Below the pieces are notes generated by a model. That model was not told the origin of the DNA. It ran no database searches and saw nothing but the letters and a program-made list of their open reading frames with translations. A program made the translations under genes and the position numbers. A stretch of DNA of 64,000 nucleotides from an uncultured Spirochaetales bacterium (GTDB lineage Bacteria > Spirochaetota > Spirochaetia > JAFGXN01): contig CASEOG010000004.1 in NCBI GenBank assembly GCA_949289575.1, positions 132,053 through 196,052 of the forward strand, read 5' to 3'. Each line of letters starts with the position of its first letter. Within the stretch, counting starts at the first letter, position 1. Shown here in pieces: positions 35,306 to 44,062 of the stretch.

Positions 35306-38300
35306 AATACTCCTTCATTCCTCCATTTATTGTAAGATTGATTGTCGGAAAGTTCGTTATACAAATACTGTGTGATAACACATTGCCGAATATTTCGTAA
35401 CTGTTCAACTGAAATCCGAGGATTTAATTCACGAATGGCATTATCGACAGCCAATGTCCATGCTCTCGGTTCCGGTGTTACAGAAAAGGTATTTGTCAGT
35501 ACTTCTTTCAAACCGGGTAATAATTCGCAGACAAGAGGCGCCAGTTTTGTAAAACGCGGTTCATCGGAAGAGTCCATCGTCTTAATAACGGCAACCTTTG
35601 AAGAACCGGATAACGGCAATTCATCCAAAAGCAAATGTATTCTCTCCGTATCGGTTTCTTCTTTTTGAAACAATGACTGAACCACTTCCAATCTTTTTTG
35701 CGTTAAATCGACATTTTCCTTCACGATTTCCGGTTCGAAAACAAAAGATTTCTCTTTTTTTTGCTGAAAATGATCGACCTTACACAAAACCGGTTCGATC
35801 CATTCGTTCTGGTAAACGGCCGCAACGCCGCAAGGCAGTTTAGCCAATTCGATAATCTGGTCGTCGTTCAGATTGGCTGCCTTTCCGACCAGCTCCCGAT
35901 CCGCTTTATCGGGAAGCCTCATCAGAATCTTTGTGTTGGTATTGCGAATGACCGCCTTGTCCAAAAGCCCCGGAGCCTGGTCGACAATGATGAAGCCCTC
36001 ACCGTATGTGCGCATTTCGGCTATCGCATTGGTGATCATCTCGACCGATTTTGCCTGAAGAGCCGACTCCGTACCGTTAACAGGCTGTTTTAAAAGATTG
36101 TGCGCTTCTTCGATCACCGTAACGTGATTCAAATCTTCGTTCATACCGCCGCAGGACATTCGGTACTCCTGAAGTTTTAGCAGAAGAATCCCCATTAAAA
36201 GCGCTTTGGTTTCGCCGGAACCGACACGACTCAAATCGGCAATCACATTTTTATCGAATAAATCGTGTGCCGGAATTTCATCCGATCCGAAAATCAGGCC
36301 GTTGATACCGTTTGTCAGTGACTGCAGGCGGGTCATCAGAGACCCTTTGTAAGCTCCTTTGTTTTCGGAATCGTATTCGGACGAATCGATAACGGTGCGG
36401 ATATTGCGAACGACATCGGCAAATCCGGGGTAATAGGAATCGCCGTACGGGTTGACGGATGTCATCAAATCCCAGCCGGTATCCTCGTACGACCTGACAA
36501 TCGCATCCTTTAAGACAGCCGGCATCGCCGCATACAGAGGCCAGCAGACATTAAATATTTCGATTAAACGGTCGATATGTTCCAGAACGTGAATCCCCTT
36601 CGGAAAAGAAAAGGGGTTAATCCGCAATAACTTCGAAAGCTGCGGGTTGGTACCGTATACCGTCACATCTTTCCGGTTCCCGAAAACGTGTTTGTATTCT
36701 CCTTTTGCCGGTTCGATGACCAGAAACGGAATTTCGTGCACTTTTAAAAGACTTCCCAAAATGGTGTATACGGTATTCGATTTTCCGCTGCCGGTCGACC
36801 CGGTAATAAAAGTGTGGGAACAGAACCGTTTCAAACTCAAACCGACATCGGCGCTTGCGTCTTCTTTATGCATGTGATAAACATGTCCCAATTCGATGCG
36901 CTCTTCCGATTGCGACCCACCGCCTCCGCCGTTAAACTCGGATACGTTTCTGCCGAACCGGGCACATTCGATAACCGGTACTCCCGATACGGAACGGTTC
37001 GGTAATCCGGCATGAATCGCCAATTCCGCACTGCTGACCAGAGTCCCCGGCGTAACCGATGAAATCGTCGGTGTCGATAAAACGGGATGTTTCATAGCCT
37101 TTAAGTAAGGCAATATTTCCCGGGATTTTTGATCATCCCAGACCGTTATTCCGCCGGTTTCGAGCGAAGAGTTTTTTCCCCGAATCAACGCCTGATACGT
37201 ATCGGCTGCCAGCTGCGAAACAATCGGTGTATCGGAAAGACAGTAAACCGCACAGTTCCACATGCCCAAATCGGCACACTCATCATACCGTTTCAGCTGC
37301 TCATCGATTTTCGCCATAATCTGCGTTACGGTATGATTTTCTTCCCTGTACTGAAACGAAGTGCTGGTGCCGGCCGCTTTTGCCACCCCTTCCGAAAAAC
37401 TGGTCGATGTCGTATCGGTTGTTCCGTGAGTTTTGGTTGTCGTTGTTGTCGTCGATTCAAATTCACCCGATGAAGAGGAATGAGATGACGAAACACCTGC
37501 GTTCATCCCCACGTTTCCTTTACCGCCTGTTATGCCCACAGCCTTCCCTTTTGTTTTACTTGCCGAATGGGAAGTGCCCACCGTATGGCTGACGGAAACC
37601 GCCAGACTTTCGCTGACAGCATGAGAAAATCCTTTTGTATAATTCTTGGATGCCGTTACCGTTTCGTTTGTTCCCAATGAGACAGTGACACCGCTTAACG
37701 GGGAAAAACGGCTGTACAAATTTTCGAGACTGCGGCGGCTTTGTATCAAATCTTCATTGGAAATCGGGTCGGCTATCAGTAAAAGGGCATAATCGGGATT
37801 ATTCTGAGGAATCCGAATCCGACTCATCGAATCGATTAACTTTTCCAATCCCTGAACAAAGTCCTCGCGGCTGCCCTCCTCGCTTCTATCGCCCGCTATA
37901 CCGGTAACAGTCGCAATATGAGGCATTGAATCGATCACTGTTGTTATATTTTCTTCTATAGCAACATTATTTAACCTGTCAATTTCGATTCCCGGAAAAT
38001 TGCCGTGAAGCGTTCCTTCGAGAATCTGATGAGAGACACTGGCTTTTTGCGGGTTTTCATGCCGTACACCGAAATAAATCGAAACTTTTCCCGTCCTACA
38101 CCCGTGCAGGAAAAAGAGCAACGTCCCGCCGGTTTCCCATACCGAACGAAACACCGAAACCAGTTTCTTTCGCGAATCTTCCTGCCGGTCAACAACCACC
38201 TGACTGATATTGATAAAACGGATTTCCGTTTCCTCATTGTCCGCCGACAACATCAGATCGGCATTTCTCAATTCCGGTAAATACGATTTACTTAAAATGG

Positions 38301-38379
38301 TGTCGGTAATTTCAAAAGCCGGCAGCAAGTCCTGCACTGCCGGCACCGGTATTGTTTCTGTTGGCTTTTCTTTTCCCAT
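35302..38379 (-). CDS. HerA/VirB4-like ATPase with Ser/Thr-rich insert, 1025 aa
   Basis: The C-terminal half is a HerA-FtsK superfamily ATPase: Walker A GSTGSGKSNT near 525, Walker B VTVIEEAHNLL near 755, and a sensor-like block VDQAPGLLDKAVIRNTNTKIL near 800, with EPAKGEYKHVFG after Walker A. The N-terminal half (1-250) is a mixed alpha/beta domain, followed at about 246-330 by an unusual stretch dominated by Ser, Thr, Gly and His in alternating order. Enzymes of this family pump or translocate DNA or proteins. It is in an operon with a coiled-coil protein, a nuclease toxin and a likely immunity protein. Role in export or in defence is open. Confidence 0.8.
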   Translation of the reverse strand: MGKEKPTETIPVPAVQDLLPAFEITDTILSKSYLPELRNADLMLSADNEETEIRFINISQVVVDRQEDSRKKLVSVFRSVWETGGTLLFFLHGCRTGKVSIYFGVRHENPQKASVSHQILEGTLHGNFPGIEIDRLNNVAIEENITTVIDSMPHIATVTGIAGDRSEEGSREDFVQGLEKLIDSMSRIRIPQNNPDYALLLIADPISNEDLIQSRRSLENLYSRFSPLSGVTVSLGTNETVTASKNYTKGFSHAVSESLAVSVSHTVGTSHSASKTKGKAVGITGGKGNVGMNAGVSSSHSSSSGEFESTTTTTTKTHGTTDTTSTSFSEGVAKAAGTSTSFQYREENHTVTQIMAKIDEQLKRYDECADLGMWNCAVYCLSDTPIVSQLAADTYQALIRGKNSSLETGGITVWDDQKSREILPYLKAMKHPVLSTPTISSVTPGTLVSSAELAIHAGLPNRSVSGVPVIECARFGRNVSEFNGGGGGSQSEERIELGHVYHMHKEDASADVGLSLKRFCSHTFITGSTGSGKSNTVYTILGSLLKVHEIPFLVIEPAKGEYKHVFGNRKDVTVYGTNPQLSKLLRINPFSFPKGIHVLEHIDRLIEIFNVCWPLYAAMPAVLKDAIVRSYEDTGWDLMTSVNPYGDSYYPGFADVVRNIRTVIDSSEYDSENKGAYKGSLMTRLQSLTNGINGLIFGSDEIPAHDLFDKNVIADLSRVGSGETKALLMGILLLKLQEYRMSCGGMNEDLNHVTVIEEAHNLLKQPVNGTESALQAKSVEMITNAIAEMRTYGEGFIIVDQAPGLLDKAVIRNTNTKILMRLPDKADRELVGKAANLNDDQIIELAKLPCGVAAVYQNEWIEPVLCKVDHFQQKKEKSFVFEPEIVKENVDLTQKRLEVVQSLFQKEETDTERIHLLLDELPLSGSSKVAVIKTMDSSDEPRFTKLAPLVCELLPGLKEVLTNTFSVTPEPRAWTLAVDNAIRELNPRISVEQLRNIRQCVITQYLYNELSDNQSYNKWRNEGVL

Positions 38380-38385
38380 AATCTG

Positions 38386-40224
38386 TTACTCCAAAAAAAC
38401 AAAATAAGACTTAATTTTCAACAAAACAGAATCCCAAAGCTTTCCGACTCCTTCACTGTCATTAATCTGCATTCTTAAAAGCTGTATTTTTTCTAAAATC
38501 GAATTTTCCTGTGCAATCAACTTTTGTTCCTGTTGGAAAAACTGTTCTTTAAGTTCGGACGTAATTCTCAGAAAGCCGACTTTTTCCAAAGTATAAGCTT
38601 CCAAATCGTCCAAAAATGAGAGAACATCTGCCATCAAACGGGGATAGACTTCTTTTAAAACAGACTTGACCGGATTCCAATTAATGATATATCGTTTTCC
38701 GATGCTATTCCAATTCTCCTCCCACTGAGAATGGACTTTGGCACAATCTATATTTCTCAACAAATGACTTTCATATCGCAAAAACAGGTTGAATTTTTCT
38801 TTTGTCATCCATTGGTCATAAAAATCGGAAATAAATTGTTCTGTTAAGGAAACTTTCCGAATTTTTTCCCAGCTGATTTTATTCCGATTCGTACTTAAAA
38901 AGGATAAAAAAGAATGGGAATATTCATTTTTTATTTTTTTATATTGAGGAGGGTTCAATGAATCCGCAAAATTTTGAAGTGCCGAATAGTCCCGCAATCG
39001 AAAAAATTTCCTAAGCTTTTCAACGAAAATACGATTGCGTGATTCATCGGAATGCCAACCTGAATAATAAAAAATAGAATTGGGTTCACAATCCCAATCT
39101 CTTGAAAGAGTTCTTTCGTGGTATTGAATACAATAAGCCGAATTAGATTCTGAATTGTAGCGATCCAAATATTTACATAGCTGTTCTTCAAATCTTTTTC
39201 GATCCAGAATTTTCGGTATTTCCCGATACTGTTCTTTTTCTTTCCGTAAAGCCTCACGCTGCGCTTTCAAATCCCGCAGATCCTTTTCCGCTGCCTCGAT
39301 TTCCTCTTTCAGTTTTTCCACCTCGGAGGCATTTTTCCGAATCGGTTTCGAAAGGGAGTCATTAATTTGAGTAAAATATCCAAGCAGACATCCGCCGAAA
39401 ACATAATCCCCGAAAAAGGTTTCCGTTGTTTTTTTGACTTCTTCGGAGACCGATTCCCGGTTAAACGCAAGCAGCAGTATTGTGTTCTCTTTCAACACCG
39501 AATCGATCCGGTCGCAAAGATCTTCGTATTCTTCGCTTTCAAAATCGTATTCACACAGGAAAAAAGTATCGGGCAGCGTTCGCCTGCTTCGGGATTCCAA
39601 AAGGGAACGAATTTTTTCCAAATACTGTTTACTCTTTTTAAAAGCCGTTCCGTCCAAGTCGCAAAGATGAATATAATAAAGGGCGTGTTCCGGTTCGGGA
39701 AGACTGTCTGCCGTTGCGGCATCGACAACCGTCACTTTTCTTTCGGCATAATATTTGTTTTTTTCGGGATCATATAACAAAGTTTTAAGCCGGTCCGAAG
39801 TCCATCCCGCCTCGGGTGTCAGAAAAACAATTTCTGTAGTTCCGCCGGCAATCTTTCGATATTCCTCATGCAGAAAATCGTATTCGGATGCGTCATACTC
39901 ACGAATTGCTTCACCGAGTTCCCGATAAAGTTTTTCCGGTTCGTAAACCGTTTTTTCCGTCAGTGTAATTTGCAGCTTTTTTTCCGTTTCGGCTCCGTTT
40001 TTCAGGTAAGAAAGAAAGCGAAAATCTTTGGCCATTCCCGTAAACGAAACGGAGAGAACATCATCATTATATTTTTTGGCCAGAACCTCGAAACAGTTTC
40101 CTTTCCATTCCTCGAGCGGGATATCACGGCTTCCGCAGCATTCCGAAAGCCGCTCTTCCGCCCCGTTAATCGCAATCTGACGACGGTTCGTCAGCGGATT
40201 TATCGAAAAATCAACATTCAACAT
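38386..40224 (-). CDS. Coiled-coil partner protein of the HerA-like ATPase, 612 aa
   Basis: First gene of the four-gene unit. The N-terminal 300 residues are mixed alpha/beta (FEVLAKKYNDDVLSVSFTG, TEIVFLTPEAGWTSDRL). A coiled coil follows at about 310-345 (EVEKLKEEIEAAEKDLRDLKAQ is the core, heptads of Leu/Ile). The C-terminal 250 residues are helical, ending in a second coil near 560-590. No signal peptide or membrane helix is clear. I recognise no family. The 6-base gap to the ATPase, whose ribosome site lies in this gene's tail, argues for a complex. SD AAGGAG precedes the ATG at 40224. Confidence 0.7.
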   Translation of the reverse strand: MLNVDFSINPLTNRRQIAINGAEERLSECCGSRDIPLEEWKGNCFEVLAKKYNDDVLSVSFTGMAKDFRFLSYLKNGAETEKKLQITLTEKTVYEPEKLYRELGEAIREYDASEYDFLHEEYRKIAGGTTEIVFLTPEAGWTSDRLKTLLYDPEKNKYYAERKVTVVDAATADSLPEPEHALYYIHLCDLDGTAFKKSKQYLEKIRSLLESRSRRTLPDTFFLCEYDFESEEYEDLCDRIDSVLKENTILLLAFNRESVSEEVKKTTETFFGDYVFGGCLLGYFTQINDSLSKPIRKNASEVEKLKEEIEAAEKDLRDLKAQREALRKEKEQYREIPKILDRKRFEEQLCKYLDRYNSESNSAYCIQYHERTLSRDWDCEPNSIFYYSGWHSDESRNRIFVEKLRKFFRLRDYSALQNFADSLNPPQYKKIKNEYSHSFLSFLSTNRNKISWEKIRKVSLTEQFISDFYDQWMTKEKFNLFLRYESHLLRNIDCAKVHSQWEENWNSIGKRYIINWNPVKSVLKEVYPRLMADVLSFLDDLEAYTLEKVGFLRITSELKEQFFQQEQKLIAQENSILEKIQLLRMQINDSEGVGKLWDSVLLKIKSYFVFLE

Positions 40225-40237
40225 GGACGACTCCTTT

Positions 40238-40301
40238 TTGTATACATTCGATTATACAACAGGTTTTCTTCCTTGACAACTCATTTTCCGTGTCGTAAAC
40301 T
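40238..40301. promoter_or_regulatory. Overlapping divergent promoters with a dyad operator
   Basis: Minus strand (toxin-ATPase operon): TTGTCA at 40279-40274 and TATAAT at 40256-40251, 17-base spacer. Plus strand (beta-lactamase): TTGACA at 40273-40278 and TAAACT at 40296-40301, 17-base spacer. The two -35 boxes overlap by 5 bases, so both cannot be occupied at once. A perfect inverted repeat TTGTATA-N8-TATACAA (40238-40259) covers the minus-strand -10 and start site, fitting a repressor of that operon. Confidence 0.7.
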
Positions 40302-40322
40302 GGGAAGAGGACGGAGGCGTTT

Positions 40323-41303
40323 ATGAAGCGGGAAACCGGTTGGGAAGTAATCGGAACGGCGTTGGCGGTGGCTGTGTCGGTGCTGATGGTGGCGTTGCTG
40401 TCGGGGTGCCGGGCGGACGGGACGGAAAGGCTGCGGCGGGAGCTGGAAAAGGCGGTTGAGGGAGTCGATGCGCGGGTCGGTATCGCGGTGCTTTCCCCTT
40501 CCGGAGAATCGGCGGCGGTCAACGGCGGTGAAGATTTCCCGATGATGAGCGTCTTCAAACTCCATCAGGCACTGGCCGTTTGCGACCGGCTGCACGGCAG
40601 CGGTCGAAGCCTCAACGAGGCGGTCGCTGTCAAAGCCGAAGACATGGTTCCCGAAACGTACAGCCCCCTTAAAGACCGCTACCCGAACGGCGGAATCACC
40701 CTTTCGGTCGCCGAACTGACAGAATACACACTGAAAAAAAGCGACAACATCGCCTGCGACATTCTCTTCGACCGCATTGTTTCGCCCGAAGAAACCGATG
40801 CGTTTATCCGCGAAAAAGCCGGAATCGACGGGGTGAAAATCCGCTACAACGAAGCCGAAATGCAGGCCGACCCGATGCGCGCTTACGAAAACAGCACGAC
40901 ACCGACGGCGGCTGTGCGCCTTTTGGAACGGCTGTGGAAGAATGAAATTCTTCCGGAAGAACAGACCGCCTTTATCAAAAAACTGATGATCGAATGCGAA
41001 ACGGGCGCCGCCAAACTGCCGGCGCCGTTAAAAGAAAGCGGCGCGGTCATCGGCCACAAGACCGGCAGCGGATACCGCCTGCCCGACGGCCGCCTCAGCG
41101 CCTGCAACGACATCGGATTTGTCACACTGCCCGACGGCCGCACCTATTTTATCGCCGTTTTCATCAAAGACAGCGCCCTGACGGATGCGGAAAACGACCG
41201 GCTGATTGCCGATATCTCCGCCATCGCTTACCGCTTTTTCGTTTCGCAAAACGGCAAAACGGCCGGGAGTGCGGCCGAAACCGACGCAACAGCCGCCCGT
41301 TAA
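40323..41303 (+). CDS. Class A beta-lactamase, lipoprotein form
   Basis: Serine beta-lactamase of 326 residues. The signal VALLSGC is a lipobox, so it should be anchored in a membrane. The catalytic motifs are all present: SVFK (SxxK) near 75-78, SDN near 139, NEAEM with the general-base Glu near 176, and HKTGSG near 243. The Glu region (NEAEMQ, then ENSTTP) lacks the usual Asn170 and resembles subclass A2 enzymes such as PER, CfxA and CblA. It starts behind GGAGG at 40313-40317 and has its own promoter. It is convergent with pdxT by 4 bases. It probably confers resistance to some beta-lactams; spectrum not predictable. Confidence 0.93.
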   Translation: MKRETGWEVIGTALAVAVSVLMVALLSGCRADGTERLRRELEKAVEGVDARVGIAVLSPSGESAAVNGGEDFPMMSVFKLHQALAVCDRLHGSGRSLNEAVAVKAEDMVPETYSPLKDRYPNGGITLSVAELTEYTLKKSDNIACDILFDRIVSPEETDAFIREKAGIDGVKIRYNEAEMQADPMRAYENSTTPTAAVRLLERLWKNEILPEEQTAFIKKLMIECETGAAKLPAPLKESGAVIGHKTGSGYRLPDGRLSACNDIGFVTLPDGRTYFIAVFIKDSALTDAENDRLIADISAIAYRFFVSQNGKTAGSAAETDATAAR

Positions 41304-41902
41304 ACGGCGGCTGCGTTGCCGGCGGCAGCCGCCTTCGCTTCCCGAACCATTTCGAGAAAGTAACGGTGCACCGTGAGATCGTCGTTCAGTTCCGGATGAA
41401 AAGCGGTCACCAGCATATTCCGCTGACGCGCCGCGGTGATGCGCCCGTCGGTTACCGACAGAACGCGCACCCCCTCGCCGGCCGCAGCGATATAAGGCGC
41501 CCGAATGAATGTCATCGGAACGGAAGCGCCCCCGTCAAAGGCGCCTTCGGTGAAGAAACTGCCGAGCTGGCGGCCGTAAGCGTTGCGCACCGCCCGAATC
41601 TTCATCAAAGCCAAATGCCGCACCGCCTCGTTTTCAATCTCTTCGGCCAGCAGAATCAGACCGGCACAGGTACCGAAAACCGGCAGTCCCGCAGCGATTC
41701 TCTCCCGCAAAGGCCCGAAAAGCCCCGTTTCCCGCAGCAGCTTTCCCTGAACCGTACTCTCTCCTCCCGGCAGAATCAGACCGTCGAAAGGAGCGGACAA
41801 ATCTCCCGTCTGCCTCACCTCAAACGACGAAACATCCAGACGGGACAGCATCTCTTCATGTTCCCGAAAAGCGCCCTGCAGCGCCAAAACCGCAATTCTC
41901 AT
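41300..41902 (-). CDS. pdxT: Pyridoxal 5'-phosphate synthase glutaminase subunit PdxT
   Basis: 200-residue class I glutamine amidotransferase that supplies ammonia to PdxS. Motifs: ILPGGESTV near 47 (the oxyanion block), the nucleophile FGTCAGLILLAEE with Cys near 79, and TAFHPEL with the His and Glu of the triad near 169. Length is normal. It lies one base after pdxS and its stop overlaps the beta-lactamase stop by 4 bases. Confidence 0.95.
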   Translation of the reverse strand: MRIAVLALQGAFREHEEMLSRLDVSSFEVRQTGDLSAPFDGLILPGGESTVQGKLLRETGLFGPLRERIAAGLPVFGTCAGLILLAEEIENEAVRHLALMKIRAVRNAYGRQLGSFFTEGAFDGGASVPMTFIRAPYIAAAGEGVRVLSVTDGRITAARQRNMLVTAFHPELNDDLTVHRYFLEMVREAKAAAAGNAAAV

Positions 41903-41903
41903 C

Positions 41904-42779
41904 TTACTTTCCTCTCTCGGCCATCAGCAACTCGATTTCCTGCGCATTGATGCCGACCATCGCCTCGCCCAAATCTTCCGAAAGCTCCGCCAGCAACGCC
42001 GCATCGCGGTAGTGAGTCACCGCCTGCACGATTGCCGCCGCCCGCTTTTTCGGGTCGCCCGATTTGAAAATGCCGGAACCGACGAAAACCCCTTCGGCTC
42101 CCAACTGCATCATCAGCGCCGCATCGGCCGGAGTCGCCACACCGCCCGCCGCAAAATTGACCACCGGCAGTTTTCCGTTGTCGTGAACGTACCGCACCAG
42201 ACGGTACGGCACCGCCAGAGTTTTGGCCGCCTCGTAAAGTTCGTCTTCGGAAAGCGAAACAAGCCGCCGGATCTCCGCCTGCATTTTGCGCATGTGACGA
42301 ACCGCCTGAATGATATCGCCCGTTCCCGGCTCGCCCTTGGTGCGGATCATCGCCGCCCCCTCTTCGATACGCCGCAACGCTTCGCCCAAATCGGAAGCAC
42401 CGCAGACAAACGGAACCGCAAACTGCGTTTTGTCGATGTGGAAACGGTCGTCGGCCGGAGAGAGCACCTCCGATTCGTCGATGTAATCGATCTCGATTGC
42501 CTGAAGAATCTGTGCCTCGGCAAAGTGACCGATCCGGCATTTGGCCATCACCGGAATCGAAACCGCCGCCTGAATTCCCTTAATCATCTTCGGATCGCTC
42601 ATACGGGAAACCCCGCCCGCCGCCCGAATATCGGCCGGAATCCGCTCCAACGCCATAACGGCGCAGGCGCCCGCCTCTTCGGCAATCTTCGCCTGTTCGG
42701 GAGTCGTCACATCCATAATGACGCCGCCTTTCAACATCCGGGCCAAATCCCGGTTTAAATCGTACCTGTTTTCATTCAT
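41904..42779 (-). CDS. pdxS: Pyridoxal 5'-phosphate synthase subunit PdxS
   Basis: 291-residue TIM-barrel lyase making PLP from ribose 5-phosphate, glyceraldehyde 3-phosphate and ammonia. Blocks: [100 protein letters not shown]. All are near-universal in PdxS, with the catalytic Lys pair in VMAK and IRTKG. First gene of the pdxST pair, divergent to the PdxR-like gene. Confidence 0.97.
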   Translation of the reverse strand: MNENRYDLNRDLARMLKGGVIMDVTTPEQAKIAEEAGACAVMALERIPADIRAAGGVSRMSDPKMIKGIQAAVSIPVMAKCRIGHFAEAQILQAIEIDYIDESEVLSPADDRFHIDKTQFAVPFVCGASDLGEALRRIEEGAAMIRTKGEPGTGDIIQAVRHMRKMQAEIRRLVSLSEDELYEAAKTLAVPYRLVRYVHDNGKLPVVNFAAGGVATPADAALMMQLGAEGVFVGSGIFKSGDPKKRAAAIVQAVTHYRDAALLAELSEDLGEAMVGINAQEIELLMAERGK

Positions 42780-42783
42780 CGTC

Positions 42784-42872
42784 GATGATTCTCCTTGATT
42801 TTGAGTAGAGAATAGTATAGAATCATTCTGACCTTATTGAAATAACCAAAATAAAAGAATTTTATATAACCA
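42784..42872. promoter_or_regulatory. pdxS/pdxR intergenic region with short repeats
   Basis: The 94-base gap between divergent genes holds a perfect palindrome AGAAT-C-ATTCT (42819-42829) and a direct repeat ATAACCA at 42842-42848 and 42866-42872, 24 bases apart. Directly repeated sites are what PdxR regulators bind in other bacteria. Role inferred from position. Confidence 0.45.
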
Positions 42873-42873
42873 G

Positions 42874-43998
42874 ATGAACGAATTTTCCGATACAACGCGC
42901 CCGCCGTCGCCCGCCTATCTGCGGCTTTACCGGCAGCTGAAAACAGAAATCCTCCGCGGTGCTTTCCCTTACGGCAGCCGGTTCCCCTCCAAGCGGGTTA
43001 CGGCGGCGGAAAACGGGGTGAGCATCATCACCGCCGAACACGCTTACGCGCTTTTATGCGAGGAAGGCTACCTGGAAGCGCGGCAGCGCAGCGGCTATTT
43101 TGTCCTTTTCCGCAGCAGCGACGGCTTTGCCGCTTCGCCGCCCCCGCCGACCGCCGCCGCTGTTTCCGACCCTTCCGTCGCCGAAAACGGCACCAATGCC
43201 GACGAAAACGGCAGCGAAACCGCCTTTCCCTTTTCGGTTCTGGCGCAAACGATGCGGCGGGTCTTAACCCGCTACGGCAAAACGATCCTCGAAAAGTCGC
43301 CCAACGCCGGTCTGCCGCCGCTTCGCGACGCCCTCTGCCGCTATCTGGCCCGCAACCGCGGTATTTTTACCGACCGCCGCCGCCTGATTATCGGGTCGGG
43401 TGCCGAATACCTCTACAGTCTGATTGCCCTGATGCTCGGTGAACGGCGGCTGTTTGCCATCGAATCGCCTTCCTACGAAAAAATCGAAAAGGTTTACCGC
43501 AACGCCGGCGTCCGCTGCGACCTGCTGCCGCTCGGTCACGACGGCATCGACAGCCGGGCGTTGGCCGCCACCGCCGCCGAGGTGCTGCATCTCACCCCGT
43601 ACCGCAGCTTTCCCTCCGGTGTGACCGCCTCGGCTTCCAAACGGTACGAATATCTGAATTGGGTTTCCCGCGGCAACCGGCTCATCATCGAAGACGATTT
43701 CGAATCGGAGTTCGCCCTCACCCCCAAACGGGAAGAAACCCTCTTTGCCCTCTGTCCCGATGCGCGCATCCTCTACCTCAACACCTTCTCGAAAACCGTT
43801 TCGCCGGCTCTCCGTATCGGCTACATGGTTCTGCCCGAACCGCTGCTGCCGCTGTTCGAACAGAAAGCCGGCTTCTATTCCTGCACCGTCCCCACCTTCG
43901 AACAGCTGGTTCTCGCCGAACTGCTGGAAAGCGGCGACTTCGAACGGCACATCAACCGCGTCCGCCGCGCCAAACGGCGCGAAAACGCCGGCCGCTGA
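42874..43998 (+). CDS. PdxR/MocR-family regulator, C-terminally truncated, 374 aa
   Basis: GntR-type winged helix (LYRQLKTEILRGAFPYGSRFPSKRVTAAENGVSIITAEHAYALLCEEGYLEARQRSGYFV is the region, residues 15-75) followed by an aminotransferase-like domain. The PLP Lys block LNTFSKTVSPALRIGY is present near 305. Normal MocR proteins have about 460-490 residues; this one stops at RRAKRRENAGR, so the small C-terminal domain (about 90 residues) is missing. The site divergent to pdxS suggests it controlled pdxST. It may be a recent truncation. Confidence 0.75.
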   Translation: MNEFSDTTRPPSPAYLRLYRQLKTEILRGAFPYGSRFPSKRVTAAENGVSIITAEHAYALLCEEGYLEARQRSGYFVLFRSSDGFAASPPPPTAAAVSDPSVAENGTNADENGSETAFPFSVLAQTMRRVLTRYGKTILEKSPNAGLPPLRDALCRYLARNRGIFTDRRRLIIGSGAEYLYSLIALMLGERRLFAIESPSYEKIEKVYRNAGVRCDLLPLGHDGIDSRALAATAAEVLHLTPYRSFPSGVTASASKRYEYLNWVSRGNRLIIEDDFESEFALTPKREETLFALCPDARILYLNTFSKTVSPALRIGYMVLPEPLLPLFEQKAGFYSCTVPTFEQLVLAELLESGDFERHINRVRRAKRRENAGR

Positions 43999-44062
43999 TA
44001 AAAATCCGAATTTTATCTCAAAAAAATCTCTTTTCGCCATTATTCATATCGGAGGTAATCCG

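Noticed and set aside
41899..42540. Gly/Arg-rich minus-strand frame of 213 aa
   Set aside because: Another frame of pdxS; no similarity.
43264..44040. Minus-strand frame of 258 aa
   Set aside because: Antisense to the MocR-type regulator; Phe/Gly-rich shadow without motifs.
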